From positions 1 to 64,000 of the forward strand of contig JAQMWT010000167.1 in assembly GCA_029834535.1 (NCBI GenBank): a stretch of DNA of 64,000 bases, given 5' to 3'. Positions 50,259 through 61,300 of the stretch are shown here, in pieces (position 1 is the stretch's first letter; every line of letters starts with the position of its first letter). A program made the translations under genes and the position numbers. This DNA comes from Chrysophaeum taylorii. Its lineage: Eukaryota > Sar > Pelagophyceae > Pelagomonadales > Pelagomonadaceae. The notes below the pieces were generated by a model. That model worked only from the letters and a program-made list of their open reading frames with translations, had not been told where the DNA came from and made no database searches.

Positions 50259-50825
50259 TAATCTTCCATCCTTGGCTCTATGCGGGACCTCGCTTCTCTT
50301 GTTCCTGTTGCGGCGCGCGAACTTTGTCTTTGCGGTGCAACATCTCCTCGTCGGGCGCCCAGTCGCCACCTCACCTTGGGAAAGCGTGTGTTGCGGCGCA
50401 ATTGTGGTGGTGGTGGTGGTTGTGTCTTCGGGCGGATCACTCCACCGAGGGAGTGCTCTCTCTTCCTTCATCCGTGGGCTCGCTTGCGCTACCGTCGGGT
50501 ATTGTGGCCGCGCGACGGCGTTTTCGTTTATTTATTTATTATCTGTATGCCTTTCCTAGACAACGCCACCACCAGCACCAAAAGCGAGTGCACTCACGCT
50601 TAGGCCACTTTACGCCACTATTTGTTGGGTGACCAAGGGCACCACCTCGCCAGGCCGTCCCGTAGGAGTATAATTATTACCCCGACAAGGCAAGGCAAGA
50701 CAAGGCAAGGCAAGGCAAGACAAGGCAAGGCACCCGCCGTGCCCTTGTAAAATAACCCATCCACGTGGCGCTTCACACGCGCAGACGGAACAGAGAAAAC
50801 CAGTCATTGTTCATCATCCGGCCGC
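50259..50825. other. Intergenic region between convergent genes with AAGGC-type repeat
   Basis: Mainly 3' UTRs. Contains (GGT)n at 50405-50420, TTTATTTATTTATTAT (50526-50541) and the CAAGG repeat at 50684-50731. No gene. Confidence 0.5.
50684..50731 (+). repeat. Pentanucleotide repeat (CAAGG/CAAGA)n
   Basis: About nine units of CAAGG with regular CAAGA variants, 3' to the sulfotransferase gene. Confidence 0.9.
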
Positions 50826-51824
50826 CTAGTGCTTGTGACCAGGAGGTCGGAAAATGCCCGATCTCGCTTGGAGCTGAGTGACCGGCGGTGGATCGCAGGG
50901 GGATGAGGTCGCCGCGTCGTGGAGATCGGTGCGGCGTTCTCGCTCGTAGAAGCGGACGCGGGCGTCGTCAAGGGCGAGGGCGTAGTCGTAGAGACGGAGA
51001 TCGAGGGCATTGATACGCTCGAGAGTGGCGAGAACGCGATCGAGGTCGGGCGCAAGCTTGGGCACGAGGCGCTTCCGCGCGCCCGCGTCGGCCCGAAGTT
51101 TTGACGTGAGGCGAAGGACCGTCGCAGGGTCGAGGCCGACGGCGCGGGCGAGGAGCGCGGTGTGGTTGGCCCAGGTCGAGCGTTCGCAGACGAAGACAAC
51201 GTCGAAGCGATCGAGCGCGCGCTTGGCGCGGTCGAGCGCGTCGTCGGCGAGCGGCCGCGCGCGACCGTCGCGGTTCCAACCCGTCAGCATCTTTGTCAGG
51301 TAGTTTTCGATCTCCACGTAGACGTTGGCCGGATTGTCGCGCCCGAATTGGCGCTTCCACTCGCTCCCGTCGCGCCACTCGTCGACCCAGTCGGCGAGAC
51401 CGCGCAGCCTCGAGTGGTCGTGCTTGATGCCGTCCCACCACCCGACGTGTTCGTACCAATAGAGCGATAAGACGCGCGGCACCGGTCGTCGCACGCTCAC
51501 GACCGTCACGACGCTCCGAAGCGCGATGTCCCGCGCGTCGATCGACAGCCCCTCGGTCTCCCACACCTCGACCCCCGCTCGTCGCGCCGCGACTTGGAGC
51601 TTCCCCCGAAGTGTCGTCCCGGCGGCCTTGCGCGCGTGGTAGAGGTAGATCCCGCCGACGCGCTTGCTCAAGCACCCGCGCTTGTGGGTAACGCGCCGAG
51701 ACCACGACGCCTCGCGCCGAAAAATGTCTTCTCTGCTCCATTCGACCTCTGCGGTGGTCTGCGCACGGGAGCACAGTGCAAGGGCGACAACGACGAGCCG
51801 CCTAGGCGCTTCGGTCGTCAACAT
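50826..51824 (-). CDS. Sulfotransferase-like protein (Golgi type)
   Basis: A single exon of 332 residues; ATG 51822-51824. Residues 8-23 (RRLVVVALALCSRAQTT) form a signal or anchor. The PAPS-binding 5' loop is IYLYHARKAAGTTLR (residues ~60-74), the counterpart of HxPKTGGTTL in Sulfotransfer_2 enzymes. The 3'-phosphate motif is VSVRRPVPRVLSLYWYEH (~109-126). DVVFVCERSTWANH further on fits the family core. Such enzymes sulfate glycans in the Golgi. HARKAA in place of HIPKTG is a divergent loop, though the Lys and Thr pair are kept. It is divergent from TRAPPC2L with only 35 bp between starts. Confidence 0.75.
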   Translation of the reverse strand: MLTTEAPRRLVVVALALCSRAQTTAEVEWSREDIFRREASWSRRVTHKRGCLSKRVGGIYLYHARKAAGTTLRGKLQVAARRAGVEVWETEGLSIDARDIALRSVVTVVSVRRPVPRVLSLYWYEHVGWWDGIKHDHSRLRGLADWVDEWRDGSEWKRQFGRDNPANVYVEIENYLTKMLTGWNRDGRARPLADDALDRAKRALDRFDVVFVCERSTWANHTALLARAVGLDPATVLRLTSKLRADAGARKRLVPKLAPDLDRVLATLERINALDLRLYDYALALDDARVRFYERERRTDLHDAATSSPCDPPPVTQLQARSGIFRPPGHKH

Positions 51825-51859
51825 TCAAGGGTTTAAGTACTAATCTTAAAACCTAGGCG

Positions 51860-52447
51860 ATGAGCCAGTTCTCAGATCCGGACGCGACGGGGCCGATGGC
51901 GCAGGGCGTCGCCATCTTTGGCGAGTTTGTGGAAAACGCGCAAGGCGTCACCGCGACGGTTGCCGTCATCGGCAAGAAGAACGAACCGCTTTACCTACGC
52001 CTCTTTGACGAGTACCAAACCAAAGAGCTCTATTTCCAGTCCCTAGTCTTTGTCTCCCTCGACGTCATCGACGAGTGCGTCGAGCGAAAAGCCATGCAAC
52101 AAGATATGTACCTCGGCTTCCTCTGTCCGATCGACGAGTACCAGATCTATGGTGAACCTTAATACCTCGATGATGATGGATAATCGACGCCGCGCGCAGG
52201 GTACATGACGAACTCGATGATCAAGTTCGTCGTGGTCCTCGCCGACGTCCATCGCCTCCAAGATTTCGAGTTGCGGGACTTTTTCCAGAAAGTGCACGCC
52301 GCGTACGTCGAGTACCTCTTGAACCCCTTCGCCCCCCTCGATGGCGATAAAATCAAATCCGCCCGCTTCGACGCGGCCATCGAGAGGCATGTTGCGACCA
52401 TCCTCGAAAGACCACCACCCGCTCCGGGCCCCGGCGCCAAGGCCTAG
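51860..52447 (+). CDS. TRAPPC2L: TRAPP complex subunit TRAPPC2L
   Basis: Exons 51860-52151 and 52200-52447 join in phase across a 48-bp intron (GTGAAC donor, GCGCAG acceptor), giving about 179 residues. The longin-like fold of TRAPPC2L is clear: VAVIGKKNEPLYLRLF, then FQSLVFVSLDVIDECVE and DMYLGFLCPIDEYQIYGYMT, then SMIKFVVVLAD, RDFFQKVHAAYVEYLLNPF and PLDGDKIKS. The family normally has about 140 residues; extra residues are at the N-terminus (MSQFSDPDATGPMAQG) and a Pro/Gly-rich C-terminus. TRAPP complexes act as Rab exchange factors in ER-Golgi traffic. Its neighbour is a Golgi-type sulfotransferase, and they share the promoter region. Confidence 0.9.
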
Positions 52448-52639
52448 TAGTCTAGTTTAGAAAAGTCGAGCAAAAAAATCAAAACAATGCCATTTTACGT
52501 ACGAGCACGTTGGTGGTCGTCATCATATTATCGGTCGAGCGAATGCATATGCTACGTGCAGGCAAGCAAGGGCGAGTCCTGCTGCGCCGCACACAAATTA
52601 TTAAGCTCATCATGACCTTGATAACCTCATCCGCAAACA

Positions 52640-55025
52640 CAGCAGCCTCAGGCGTTTTTCTGATGCGAGACAGCTTCTTGCCTACAGGAAGACGAGGCCC
52701 GACCTGGTCACCGTGTCCTTCGATGACGACACTCGTAAGGTCTTTGGGAACCTTTTCGCCAGGCTCCGCGACGTGACGGCGTCTGTTGTTGAGGTGGTCC
52801 TCGATGGCTTTGCTTGCAGCACTTCCAGCACCGACGAGCCTCGACTGCCACGCTGCGACAGGCCTACGCGCTTCATGTTCGAGGCGTCCACGAGGCTGTC
52901 GCGCCGCACCTGACCCAACTCGTCAGATAGTACCTCCAGGCCATCGCCGAGTGCTCTGCGACGTCGCGGCGAGCCGCCGATACGATGGTGACCCCCGACT
53001 GACCGCCGAGCGCATCGAACTTCAGGTGAAATTCCGCCGCGATTTCACCACTCTGATCGGCTGAGCTCGGAGCACACGTTTCGGTACTACGGTGCCGAGA
53101 GTTCGGGCGCGGCGTTGCTATTCTCCTTCATCGAGCGTTACACCTACGAGACCATCACGCAGATGTTCGCCGATCACAAGCGCCCCCGGACCTCGACGCC
53201 GTCAACCTACAAGTTCGCCCGGACCTCGATGACTGCAGTTCCGGTCTCGTCTGTTACCTATTAGTCAACTAGGGCTTCGGAAGCGAAAACTGTCATCCTG
53301 GCAGACGAACGTTGAACTTCACACTTTTTCCGATACGTTTAGTATCGAACATACTCAAAGACTGAGCTGGCGACGACGGTTTCGCCAACCAAGGGACTCG
53401 ATCCTGGTTCCGATAAAAAGATTGACAGGCAGCTGGTGTTTTCGTATGTTTTCGGTATGATGCAAAGAGTTATGCTCGCGGTATTTGTTCGCTGCAAGCT
53501 GCCTTGTCTTCATCTGGTAATTTTAATTTATAAATATATAAAAGAGACCCCTGTCTTCTTTGAATCCACGTGGGCCACTGCGCTCCCTTCCCTGCGCGGC
53601 CATGAGAAACGTCTTTTTGGGTCGGGGGGGGGACCCGAGCCGACATGGCAAGGCGCAGCAAGCGGTAGTCGATGATGCGCGGCGCTACAAGAGCGTCAAT
53701 CCTTGGGCGCTACGCGGGAGAGCGACACGTGTGGGCGAGCCATCGCCGCCGCGAAAGTGAAGGTTGACGCTCACTCGCTCAAGGAGGGTGGGTGCTCGAG
53801 CGCGCGAGCAGCGCGTGGACCCCCACCAACACCGCTTAAACTCGACGCCGCTGCCCTGGAACGCATAAACGCTAGGCTCTCAATGCCCATCCAGTTGGAC
53901 GAGAGCCTCGCGTCGCTCCTCCGTCGCAACAAGTTTGGCGGCTTCTTCACCTCCGCTCGCGCGACCCACATTGATCGCGCCATGAATTTATTCGACATGC
54001 TGATGCAGCGACAGATCGCCTCCTCGCGCCTCGATCGTGGCAGGTACCGCAGCCCTTTCGCCGTCGCGAAGGTCCTCGCCCTCCTCGTCAGGTCCTTCTT
54101 CGAGGTTGCCTGGGATCCGGTCAAGAATCTCCCTGACACCAAGCGAGCTGACTACTTTACCGGCGAGGACAGCTACTTACAGTATGACCCATGGACCCGG
54201 CCAAGCTGGGCTCCAGCACCAACTTCGACAGGACGACCGACGAAGAAGAAGATGGCCGCGTCCGAGGCTGCCGCCTTTGCAACTCCTGCTGCCCTGGTCG
54301 ACGCGAGTGGAGCTGACCGCATCGAACTGCAGTAAGAATTCAGGGCGGCGTGCAGGGCGTTGCTGATGGCGACGGCTCCGGTGGTCGAGCGGCCCTCGCT
54401 CCCCATCAAGCGACGTCGCAGGTCCTGGAACAAATTTGGGGTGTGCGTCACCGACGTCGATTACGAGATCTCCTTGTTCGAGGAGGCCGCTGCCAAGGAG
54501 AAGAGCAAGGCTGCGGTCACGGCGAAGGAGAAGAAGCGGGCCGACGCCTGGGAGAAGCGCCGCTCCGAGATCAGCGCAACGCCGAGCGGGCTGTCGGGAC
54601 CATCCTGGCCAGCTCAAGTCCTTCGTGTACAGCTGCACTGGGAGGGCGCCAATGCCAAGAACAACTTGGAGAAAGTCCTAGTCGAAGAAGCCCGCTTCCA
54701 CGTCGAAAAGCCTCTGCTTCTGTCTCCGACGCCAGTGCCAGCTCGAAAACAAATCTGCGTCCGAAGAAGCTGCTCCCCCCAAAGAAGAGCCAAGAACAAC
54801 TTGGAGAAAGCCCTAGTCGAAGAAGCCCGCTTCCACGTCGAAAAGCCTCTGCTTCTGTCTCCGACGCCAGTGCCAGCTCGAAAACAAATCTGCGTCCGAA
54901 GAAGCTGCTCCCCCCAAAGAAGAGCCCGCCAAGTCCACCCCCACCGACGACGAGGAGAGCCTGGCCAAGAGCGAGATTTCCGGCTTCTTCGGCGATCTTG
55001 GCGATTACTCCGAAGTCGATGATTG
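52640..55025 (+). pseudogene. Decayed coding region of unknown family
   Basis: A series of plus-strand segments look coding but switch frame or stop. They are RPDLVTVSFDDDTRKVF (~52700), FRYYGAESSGAALLFSF (~53070), LDAAALERINARLSMP through FFEVAWDPVKNLPD (53830-54140), KRRRRSWNKFGVCVTDVDYE (~54405-54470) and a final acidic end SKSEISGFFGDL-like stretch (~54970-55025). An in-frame TAA at 54333-54335 separates two segments of the same frame (IELQ, stop, EFRAACRALL). I do not recognise the family and see no transposase, polymerase or capsid motif. It could be a dead gene or a degraded mobile element. Confidence 0.5.
54654..54920 (+). repeat. 135-bp near-perfect tandem duplication
   Basis: 54654-54788 and 54789-54920 are almost identical (GCCAAGAACAACTTGGAGAA at both starts; one visible change, GTCC to CCCT). 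The period is exactly 45 codons, so it does not change frame in the enclosing remnant. Confidence 0.92.
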
Positions 55026-55403
55026 ATTCCTGCCCGCGCTCTGCGGGCTCGTCGACCCACGCCAGCTCCTAGTCACCACCCCCAAGACTCGCCCCACAGA
55101 CCACCCGGGCTCGCTGGTGAGGCTTCTCTTGGCCCTCCCCGTCCTCGATTATCGCCCACCACGTCTCGATCATCTGCTTGGCCGCCTCGTCCCTAAAATG
55201 GCCACTTTCGTGCAGAGTGGCTCAAAAAATAGAACTAAGGAACTTCAGACCTCCTCTGAGCATGGCCCTCGTAGCTAATCCTGCTCGCTACAACCCTAAC
55301 AAACAAATTCTTCCGTTGGATCTAGTGCCATTCAAAAGGCACAACGGAATAATTCCAATACTTGAACGGACTGCGAATGTGAAAATTAGAGACCGTTGTG
55401 AGG

Positions 55404-55441
<38 letters not shown>

Positions 55442-55451
55442 CACCACCAAG
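55026..55451. other. Intergenic region with (GA)n microsatellite
   Basis: No gene. A (GA)n run of about 13-14 units lies at 55411-55438, directly upstream (14 bases) of the ATG of the zinc-finger gene, so it is probably in its 5' UTR or core promoter. Confidence 0.6.
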
Positions 55452-57044
55452 ATGGTGACCGAAGTGCGGTCGGGTGTGAAGCGGCCACGAGCGTCGTCGA
55501 CCTGGGCATGCGCGGTGTGCACCTTCGAGAACAGCACGCGATGCAAGAAGTGCGCGATGTGCAAGACGAGGCGCGAGGAGCCGACTCCGGACGTGGCGAC
55601 AACCGACAACGCGCGAGGGGCTCGGCGCGCGAAACGCGCCGCGAGGTCGGATTGTTCGCAGGATGATGAGATCGACGATGAGGTGGTGGACCTGACGCAG
55701 GAAGGAGAAGATATGAGCGCCATCGAGAGCGCGAGCGAGCCGTCTCCAGTCGCGTCTCCTGTCCAAATGGAAAGAGGTCCCGCGGCAAAAACCGAGATAG
55801 CGTCGAACTTGATTCCCGAGTCGTCTCGGTACGACGTCGAGACCGAGATCGTCGGCCTGAGCGCGATCGCCGAAACGATCGTCGTCATCGTGACCAAGAG
55901 ATTCGTCGAGCTCCGATCCGTGTCGGATCGCGGCGACGAAACCCTCCTCGTAGCGCGGTCGCCGGACGTAGACGACGAGGACGACGAGATCCTGGCGGTG
56001 CGCCGTCGTGGTATCGTCGTGATCGCGTCGCGCAGGCGACGGCGACGACCTTGGATTCCTCGAACAACGTCCCGCGCGGCATTCTGGTCGGTGGTTCCCC
56101 CGAGATCCAAAGGATACGTATCCTCGCGCAGGTCACCGCGAGTCGTCTGAGGCGAGTCGTCGCGTACAACTTCGCTCGCGAGAGCGTGTACAACGGTCAA
56201 CTCGAAGGCGAACACCCGTGCGCCACGGCCTCGGCGTGGATCGCCGCCGGCGACTACAGCACGGTCGTCGCGCTCGACGGCGGCCTCTGGCGATTCGACA
56301 GGCTGAGCTCGAGCGAGCCGCTCGACGTCGGCGTCGGCGCGCGCGTCCTCGACGCCCGGTATTGCCAGGGCTTTGACAAGGGCTGGACCATGGCGCTCGT
56401 TCGGGCGGACGACGGGCTTCCTCACCTCCGCGTCTGGGACGACGAACCTTCGGGACGAGCGCGTCGCGGTACCGCCAAGCGCCCGCCGCTTCTCGTCGTT
56501 CCGCTTCCGGCGGCGTCCCTCGCGTTCGCCGCGCTCGAGTGCCACGTGCGAGTGCCTCACGAGGCCGACTGGGGGCGTCCTCTCGCCGCTATCGCGGCCC
56601 TAAGCGCCGTCGCCGAGCCCTTCAACGACTGCGTCGAGCACAGGCCCCGGTTCGTCGTCGTGCGCTGTAGAGATAGGACCCGAGCTCGCGCGGCCTACGA
56701 CCTCAAAGCCGTCGATGCGTCGAGCAGCACCAACACGATCCTCGCCATGTCAGTTTAAACATCCCCTTCCTTTCCGAACCTTGCTTCTCAGGCCCGGCGG
56801 ACGCGTGGTGCTCGCGCTAGACGCGCGAGCCGAGGCGGGAATAATCCACGATTTTGACCGCAACGCGCCGTTGCTCTTCCATCTCGAGGACGGGTCGCCC
56901 ATCGCACACATCGCCGCGAGCGCTCTCGCCGAAGATTCTGTGGTCCTCGCGCGCGTGTCTTCGGCAGACCCGACAGTCCTCGTGCTCTCGGTGCACCCTC
57001 GGGCCCCGACCGCCGACGGCAACTCCGAATTAAGTTACGACTAG
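55452..57044 (+). CDS. RanBP2-type zinc-finger protein with C-terminal region of unknown fold, three exons
   Basis: Exons 55452-55997, 56035-56748 and 56792-57044 join in phase across introns of 37 bp (GTGCGC donor) and 43 bp (GTCAGT donor), giving about 503 residues. Near residue 16 is one RanBP2 finger, WACAVCTFENSTRCKKCAMC (W-x-C-x2-C, Asn, C-x2-C), which binds ubiquitin, RNA or Ran in relatives. An acidic linker (DDEIDDEVVDLTQEGED) contains a VVDLT motif like a SUMO-interacting site. The remainder has many short beta-strand-like stretches (IVGLSAIAETIVVIVTKRFV; YSTVVALDGGLWRFDRLS; GGRVVLALDARAEAGIIHD), perhaps a beta-propeller. That assignment is tentative. Confidence 0.72.
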
Positions 57045-57494
57045 TACGTGCGTATTATCTTGACTGAATCGAATGCGCGCTCCTGCCGACTCGTCAACAC
57101 CAAAGTCGAGCTAGATGATGTTGCACTGGCGGGTCCACTCTCGGCGGACCGGATCACACCTACGCCAACAGTCTGCACACCACATAATCGTTCGGACGCG
57201 TGAAAAGGCGGTGGTCCTCGGCGGATGGGATGGATTACTACAACACTACCAGAATGTTTCCTCGTAATAAAAAGTATATAGAAGAAGGGGGGTCATGGAA
57301 AAGGAGCGGCGTGTCGTCGTCGAGAGTTTTATTATTATCGCGCGTACAGAAAGAATGAAAGCAAGAAAGAACGAACGAACGAACGAAGTGCCCGGAGTTT
57401 TCAAGCGTGACTCGTGGTTGGGGCCTTCGCGCGATCTATTGAGAGGAGGTGCTCGTCCGTCGCAACGTGGCTTCCACAACGACGATGACGACGA
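57045..57494. other. Intergenic region between convergent genes
   Basis: 3' UTRs of the zinc-finger and PA28 genes. Contains (GAAC)n, as AAAGAACGAACGAACGAACG, at 57365-57384. No gene. Confidence 0.5.
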
Positions 57495-58226
57495 TTAAAA
57501 CATATTCATGCCGCCAGCGCCGTCGCCCTTGGGGCGCTCGAGTTTGGCGCGGTTCTTTGTGATGCAATCGACGCAGGCAACGTAGGCGTCGCGGACGGTT
57601 TCGAGCGTGAAGACGAGGTGGAAGTACCACCCGACATCAAGAGCCACAACGCTGGCGACCTGGTCCGGGATCACCATCGGCGTCGTCTCTTTTTGTTCCG
57701 AGTGGGTCTTGGTCGAGGTCTTGGTTGCTTTGCTCTCCTCTCCGTTCTTCGTCTCGTCGTCGACGAGCTTCGTCGTAGACTTGATGTTATCTGCGAGCGT
57801 CTTGCAGGCCATCTCCTTCAGCAGCGCGCCGCGATCCTTGTGGTAGTCGGCGAGCTTGTCAAAGAGCTCCTTCACCTTGGTCCGCCGCTCGACCACCATC
57901 TTGTTGATCTCCATCTGGACGGCAACCCCAAAGTTATTGCCGTCCTCGACCTTGGGGATGTTGAGGACGATCCAACGCTCGATCTTCCGCAGGTCCATCA
58001 CGCACTTGGCCGCCTCGTTCCGCGTGTAGCTCAAGAGTTGGCCGAGCTCCTCGTTTGTCGTGGGGGTTGTCGCATTCAGCGCCGCGGCGAACGCCTTCTC
58101 GACCTCATGGAGGGACTGCACGGACACCGACTGCAGCCGCGCGTCGATCTCACTGATGATCCTCGGCAGTTGCTCTTCGAGTTGAATGATATCGTTCGCC
58201 GCCGCACTCACGAGTTGCTCGAACAT
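57495..58226 (-). CDS. Proteasome activator PA28 (REG, PSME3-like)
   Basis: A single exon of 243 residues; ATG 58224-58226. The N-terminal helix and linker are followed by the diagnostic PA28 segment KIERWIVLNIPKVEDGNNFG, then VAVQMEINKMVVERRTKV. The second half has the long helices (FDKLADYHKDRGALLKEMA; VRDAYVACVDCITKNRAKLE) and a C-terminal tail. A Lys/Thr-rich insert (ESKATKTSTKTHSEQKE) occupies the position of the variable loop. PA28 forms a heptameric cap on the 20S proteasome and opens its gate. The activation loop is not obvious at this level. The family is known from animals and many protists. Confidence 0.9.
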   Translation of the reverse strand: MFEQLVSAAANDIIQLEEQLPRIISEIDARLQSVSVQSLHEVEKAFAAALNATTPTTNEELGQLLSYTRNEAAKCVMDLRKIERWIVLNIPKVEDGNNFGVAVQMEINKMVVERRTKVKELFDKLADYHKDRGALLKEMACKTLADNIKSTTKLVDDETKNGEESKATKTSTKTHSEQKETTPMVIPDQVASVVALDVGWYFHLVFTLETVRDAYVACVDCITKNRAKLERPKGDGAGGMNMF

Positions 58227-58343
58227 TGTGTTGTCGTCGCGTCGAAGTTTCTCCGACCGATACCGATCGATCGATCGATCAGAGCGTAATTTTTGTAATG
58301 TTGGGACCCTTCGAAAGGAATGGTGGAGGGCTAAGGTAGGTCA

Positions 58344-61300
58344 CTAAGTCCACCACCACTTCTTGGATTCTCCCCCGTTGTCCTCCCAACGAACCGCCTT
58401 CGCCTGGCGCCGGGACGCATCCTTTGCGGCGCGTCCATAGGTGGAATCTGCACACGTCGATTTCGCCTCGGCGCCATACGTCTGGCTGCGCGTGAACAAG
58501 TGCGGCTCGAGCGTCGTATATCGAGGAGTGACAACGTCACCATCAAAATACGCTGCTGTGCTCGCGTGCTGCCAAGGGTCGGACGGACTGTGCAACAAAG
58601 CTGCCGCACGTCGCTTTTCTTGATCGACTTCGAGTCGATCTAGAAAAGAGTCCCAGACATACGGGTCACGATACGGGAACAGTGGGACTTTTTCGATACG
58701 TCCGTTCTTGTAGGTGAGTTTCCACGCTTGGGTAATAGATGCCCACACACCCCTTTCCAATTCTCGTTGCTGAGCCTCGCTCTCTCGTCGATACGCGTCG
58801 AGTCGGCTCAAAAATTTGGTTACGTTCCCGCGATTGGGCTTGACGTAGTCCACCCCGCATTCGACGCACTTCTTCTTTTTCTGTTCGTATTCATCGAAAG
58901 CCTGCGTTGTGCCACACTTGGGACACACTTTTTTGTCTTGCCTCAAGTCGTAGTCTTTCTTCCCGATTAGAAACTCTTTCTCTTTCCGTACCTTTCGACA
59001 CCACGCCTCCTGGCGCTGCACGAAATTGCCGTCGTCCTCTTTCTCGTTCTCTGCGTCGGAGTCTTTCTTCGTTTCACCAAGGGTATCGCCCCGGACTCTT
59101 GGGTGAAACACGCAATTCTTCGCATCATCAAACGATCCGTACAAATGCAGCCGATCTTTGCCGCGCGTTGTCGCCCTCTTCCTCGACGTCGTCTTGGGTT
59201 GTGCCGCACTCAGTCTGTCGAATGCCTCCGAATCATCCCCTCGACGGCGTGACTTTGGCTCTTTCGTTCCAAACGTAACCGACCGCGCCAGCAGCGTGCG
59301 TTGCATTCGAGACACCTGCTGCTGTTCGCGGGGCCGTCGTTGGCCGAGCAAGCTGCGCGCTGCCAAATGCGCGTTCGGATTGAGCCTGCCTTCAACCCAA
59401 GGCATTCCAAGGCCACCAGGGTGTTTCTCCGGGCTGGGCACGGTCATTGCTGGCATGAAAGAACCCTCCTTCTCCTCCTTGTTCCTTTCCTCGAGAATCG
59501 TTTTCGCTGCGATCTCCAGCTGCTCGTCGTCGACTGCCGCTTTTTCGAGTGCATCTTTGACACGAGCCGCATCTTCTGCCACCGCGTCGGCAAGATGAGC
59601 TACGACATCTTCGCTCTTTGTTTGCACTGCTTTTGCCGCGGCATTCAGGCCAGCTGCGGTGTGTTGGTTAGCGTAAATCTCTAGCTCCCGAGCTGCAGCG
59701 GCAAGATTGGAAGCCGCTTGTTGGGCAGCGGCCCGGTTGCCTTTTTTTATCGCATTTGCAGCTGCTAGCAATTTGCTTGTCGACTGCTGCGACTGGTCCA
59801 GCGCGCTCCCTGCCGAAGTTTCAGTCAAACTCGTGGCATGAGCTTCGGTGTGATCAGCTGAGCCAACCTTGCGTGCTCCAGTAAATCCTGACATCTCCTC
59901 TGCGCTTTCATCGAGTGGCGTGAGATGGTCGTCATCGCGCTCCTTGTTGTCCTCCGTTTCACAACGCGAGTCCTGTCCTCTGACCCGGATCAAACTTCCA
60001 GAAACGTTTGACTCCTTCTCGCCTTCATCGTAGTCGATGTTGTGGGTGCCATCGGGGTTGATCGATGCAATGATACCAGCGTAGTACTTTGATTTTCCGC
60101 GGTACCGCGCTTCAATTTTTGTACCCACACCAAATTTTGGCAAAGAGGGCAATTCGACGGACGAAACACCAGACCGCGCACGAATCAAGGCCTCCGGGAC
60201 GCTCGCCTCCTTCTCACCGTCATCATAGTCGACATTAAAGGTGCCATCCGAGTTTACCACGGCGATGACTCCAGCGTAATACTTCGATTTTCCGCGGTAG
60301 CGCGACTCAATCTTCGTGCCGATACCAAACTTCGGTGGGGAAGATGATGACTCACCCCCCCGCGTGCCGGTAGCTTCCCTTATCAAACTATCGAAGACAT
60401 TCGCCTCGTGCTCGCCGTCGTCGTAATCAACATTGTACGTACCATCTGCATTGAGTGAGGCGACAATGCCAGCGTAGTACTTGGCTTTTCCTCGATACCG
60501 TGCCTCAATCTTGGTGCCAACACCAAACTTTGGCGACGATGCTGACTCGCTCATCGTCGGGCAAGATACTGCTCTGATTAATGTCTCAGCGACGCTTGCC
60601 TCTTTCTCGCCATCACTCGTGCTCGCCGTCGTCGTAGTCTATGTCGTTACCATCAGGCAATTTAGTACCTTTTCCTCGATACCGTGCCTCAATCTTGGTG
60701 CCAACACCAAACTTTGGCGACGATGCTGACTCGCTCATCGTCGGGCCAGATACTGCTCTGATTAATGTCTCAGCGACGCTTGCCTCTTTCTCGCCATCAT
60801 CATAATCGATGTTGTAGGTGCCATCAGATTCATTGAGGCGATGACTCCTTTGATTTTCCTGTCGCGACTCAATCTTCGTGCCGAACAAACTTCGGTGGCG
60901 AGGCATGCAGCCCTGATCAACTCGGGCCTCGTGCTCGCCGTCGTCGTAGTCCGTACTACCATTTGAGGCCGCCAGCGTAGTACTTGGCTTTTCCTCGATA
61001 CCGTGCCTCAATCTTGGTGCCAACACCAAACTTTGGCGACGATGCTGACTCGCTCATCGTCGGGCAAGATACTGCTCTGATTAATGTCTCAGCGACGCTT
61101 GCCTCTTTCTCGCCATCATCATAATTGACGTCGTAGGTGCTGTCAGAATTCAGCGAGGCGATGACTCCTGGGTAATACTTTGATTTGCCGCGATAACGCG
61201 CCTCGATTTTGGTGCCGACGACAAACTTCGACGTGGCTTCAGATGCTTTTTTTGCTGCCCCACCTGCAGCCCTGATCAAGGTCTCGGAAATTTTTGCCTC

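Noticed and set aside
49023-50471. Minus-strand ORF of 482 residues
   Set aside because: Antisense of the FHA-RING gene, whose motifs are unambiguous on the plus strand.
50684-50731. CRISPR-like regularly spaced repeat
   Set aside because: Units are contiguous pentanucleotides without spacers; a simple microsatellite in a eukaryotic genome.
55322-56560. Minus-strand ORF of 412 residues
   Set aside because: Antisense of the RanBP2-finger gene; contains a (GA)n-encoded Ser-Leu run and no domain.
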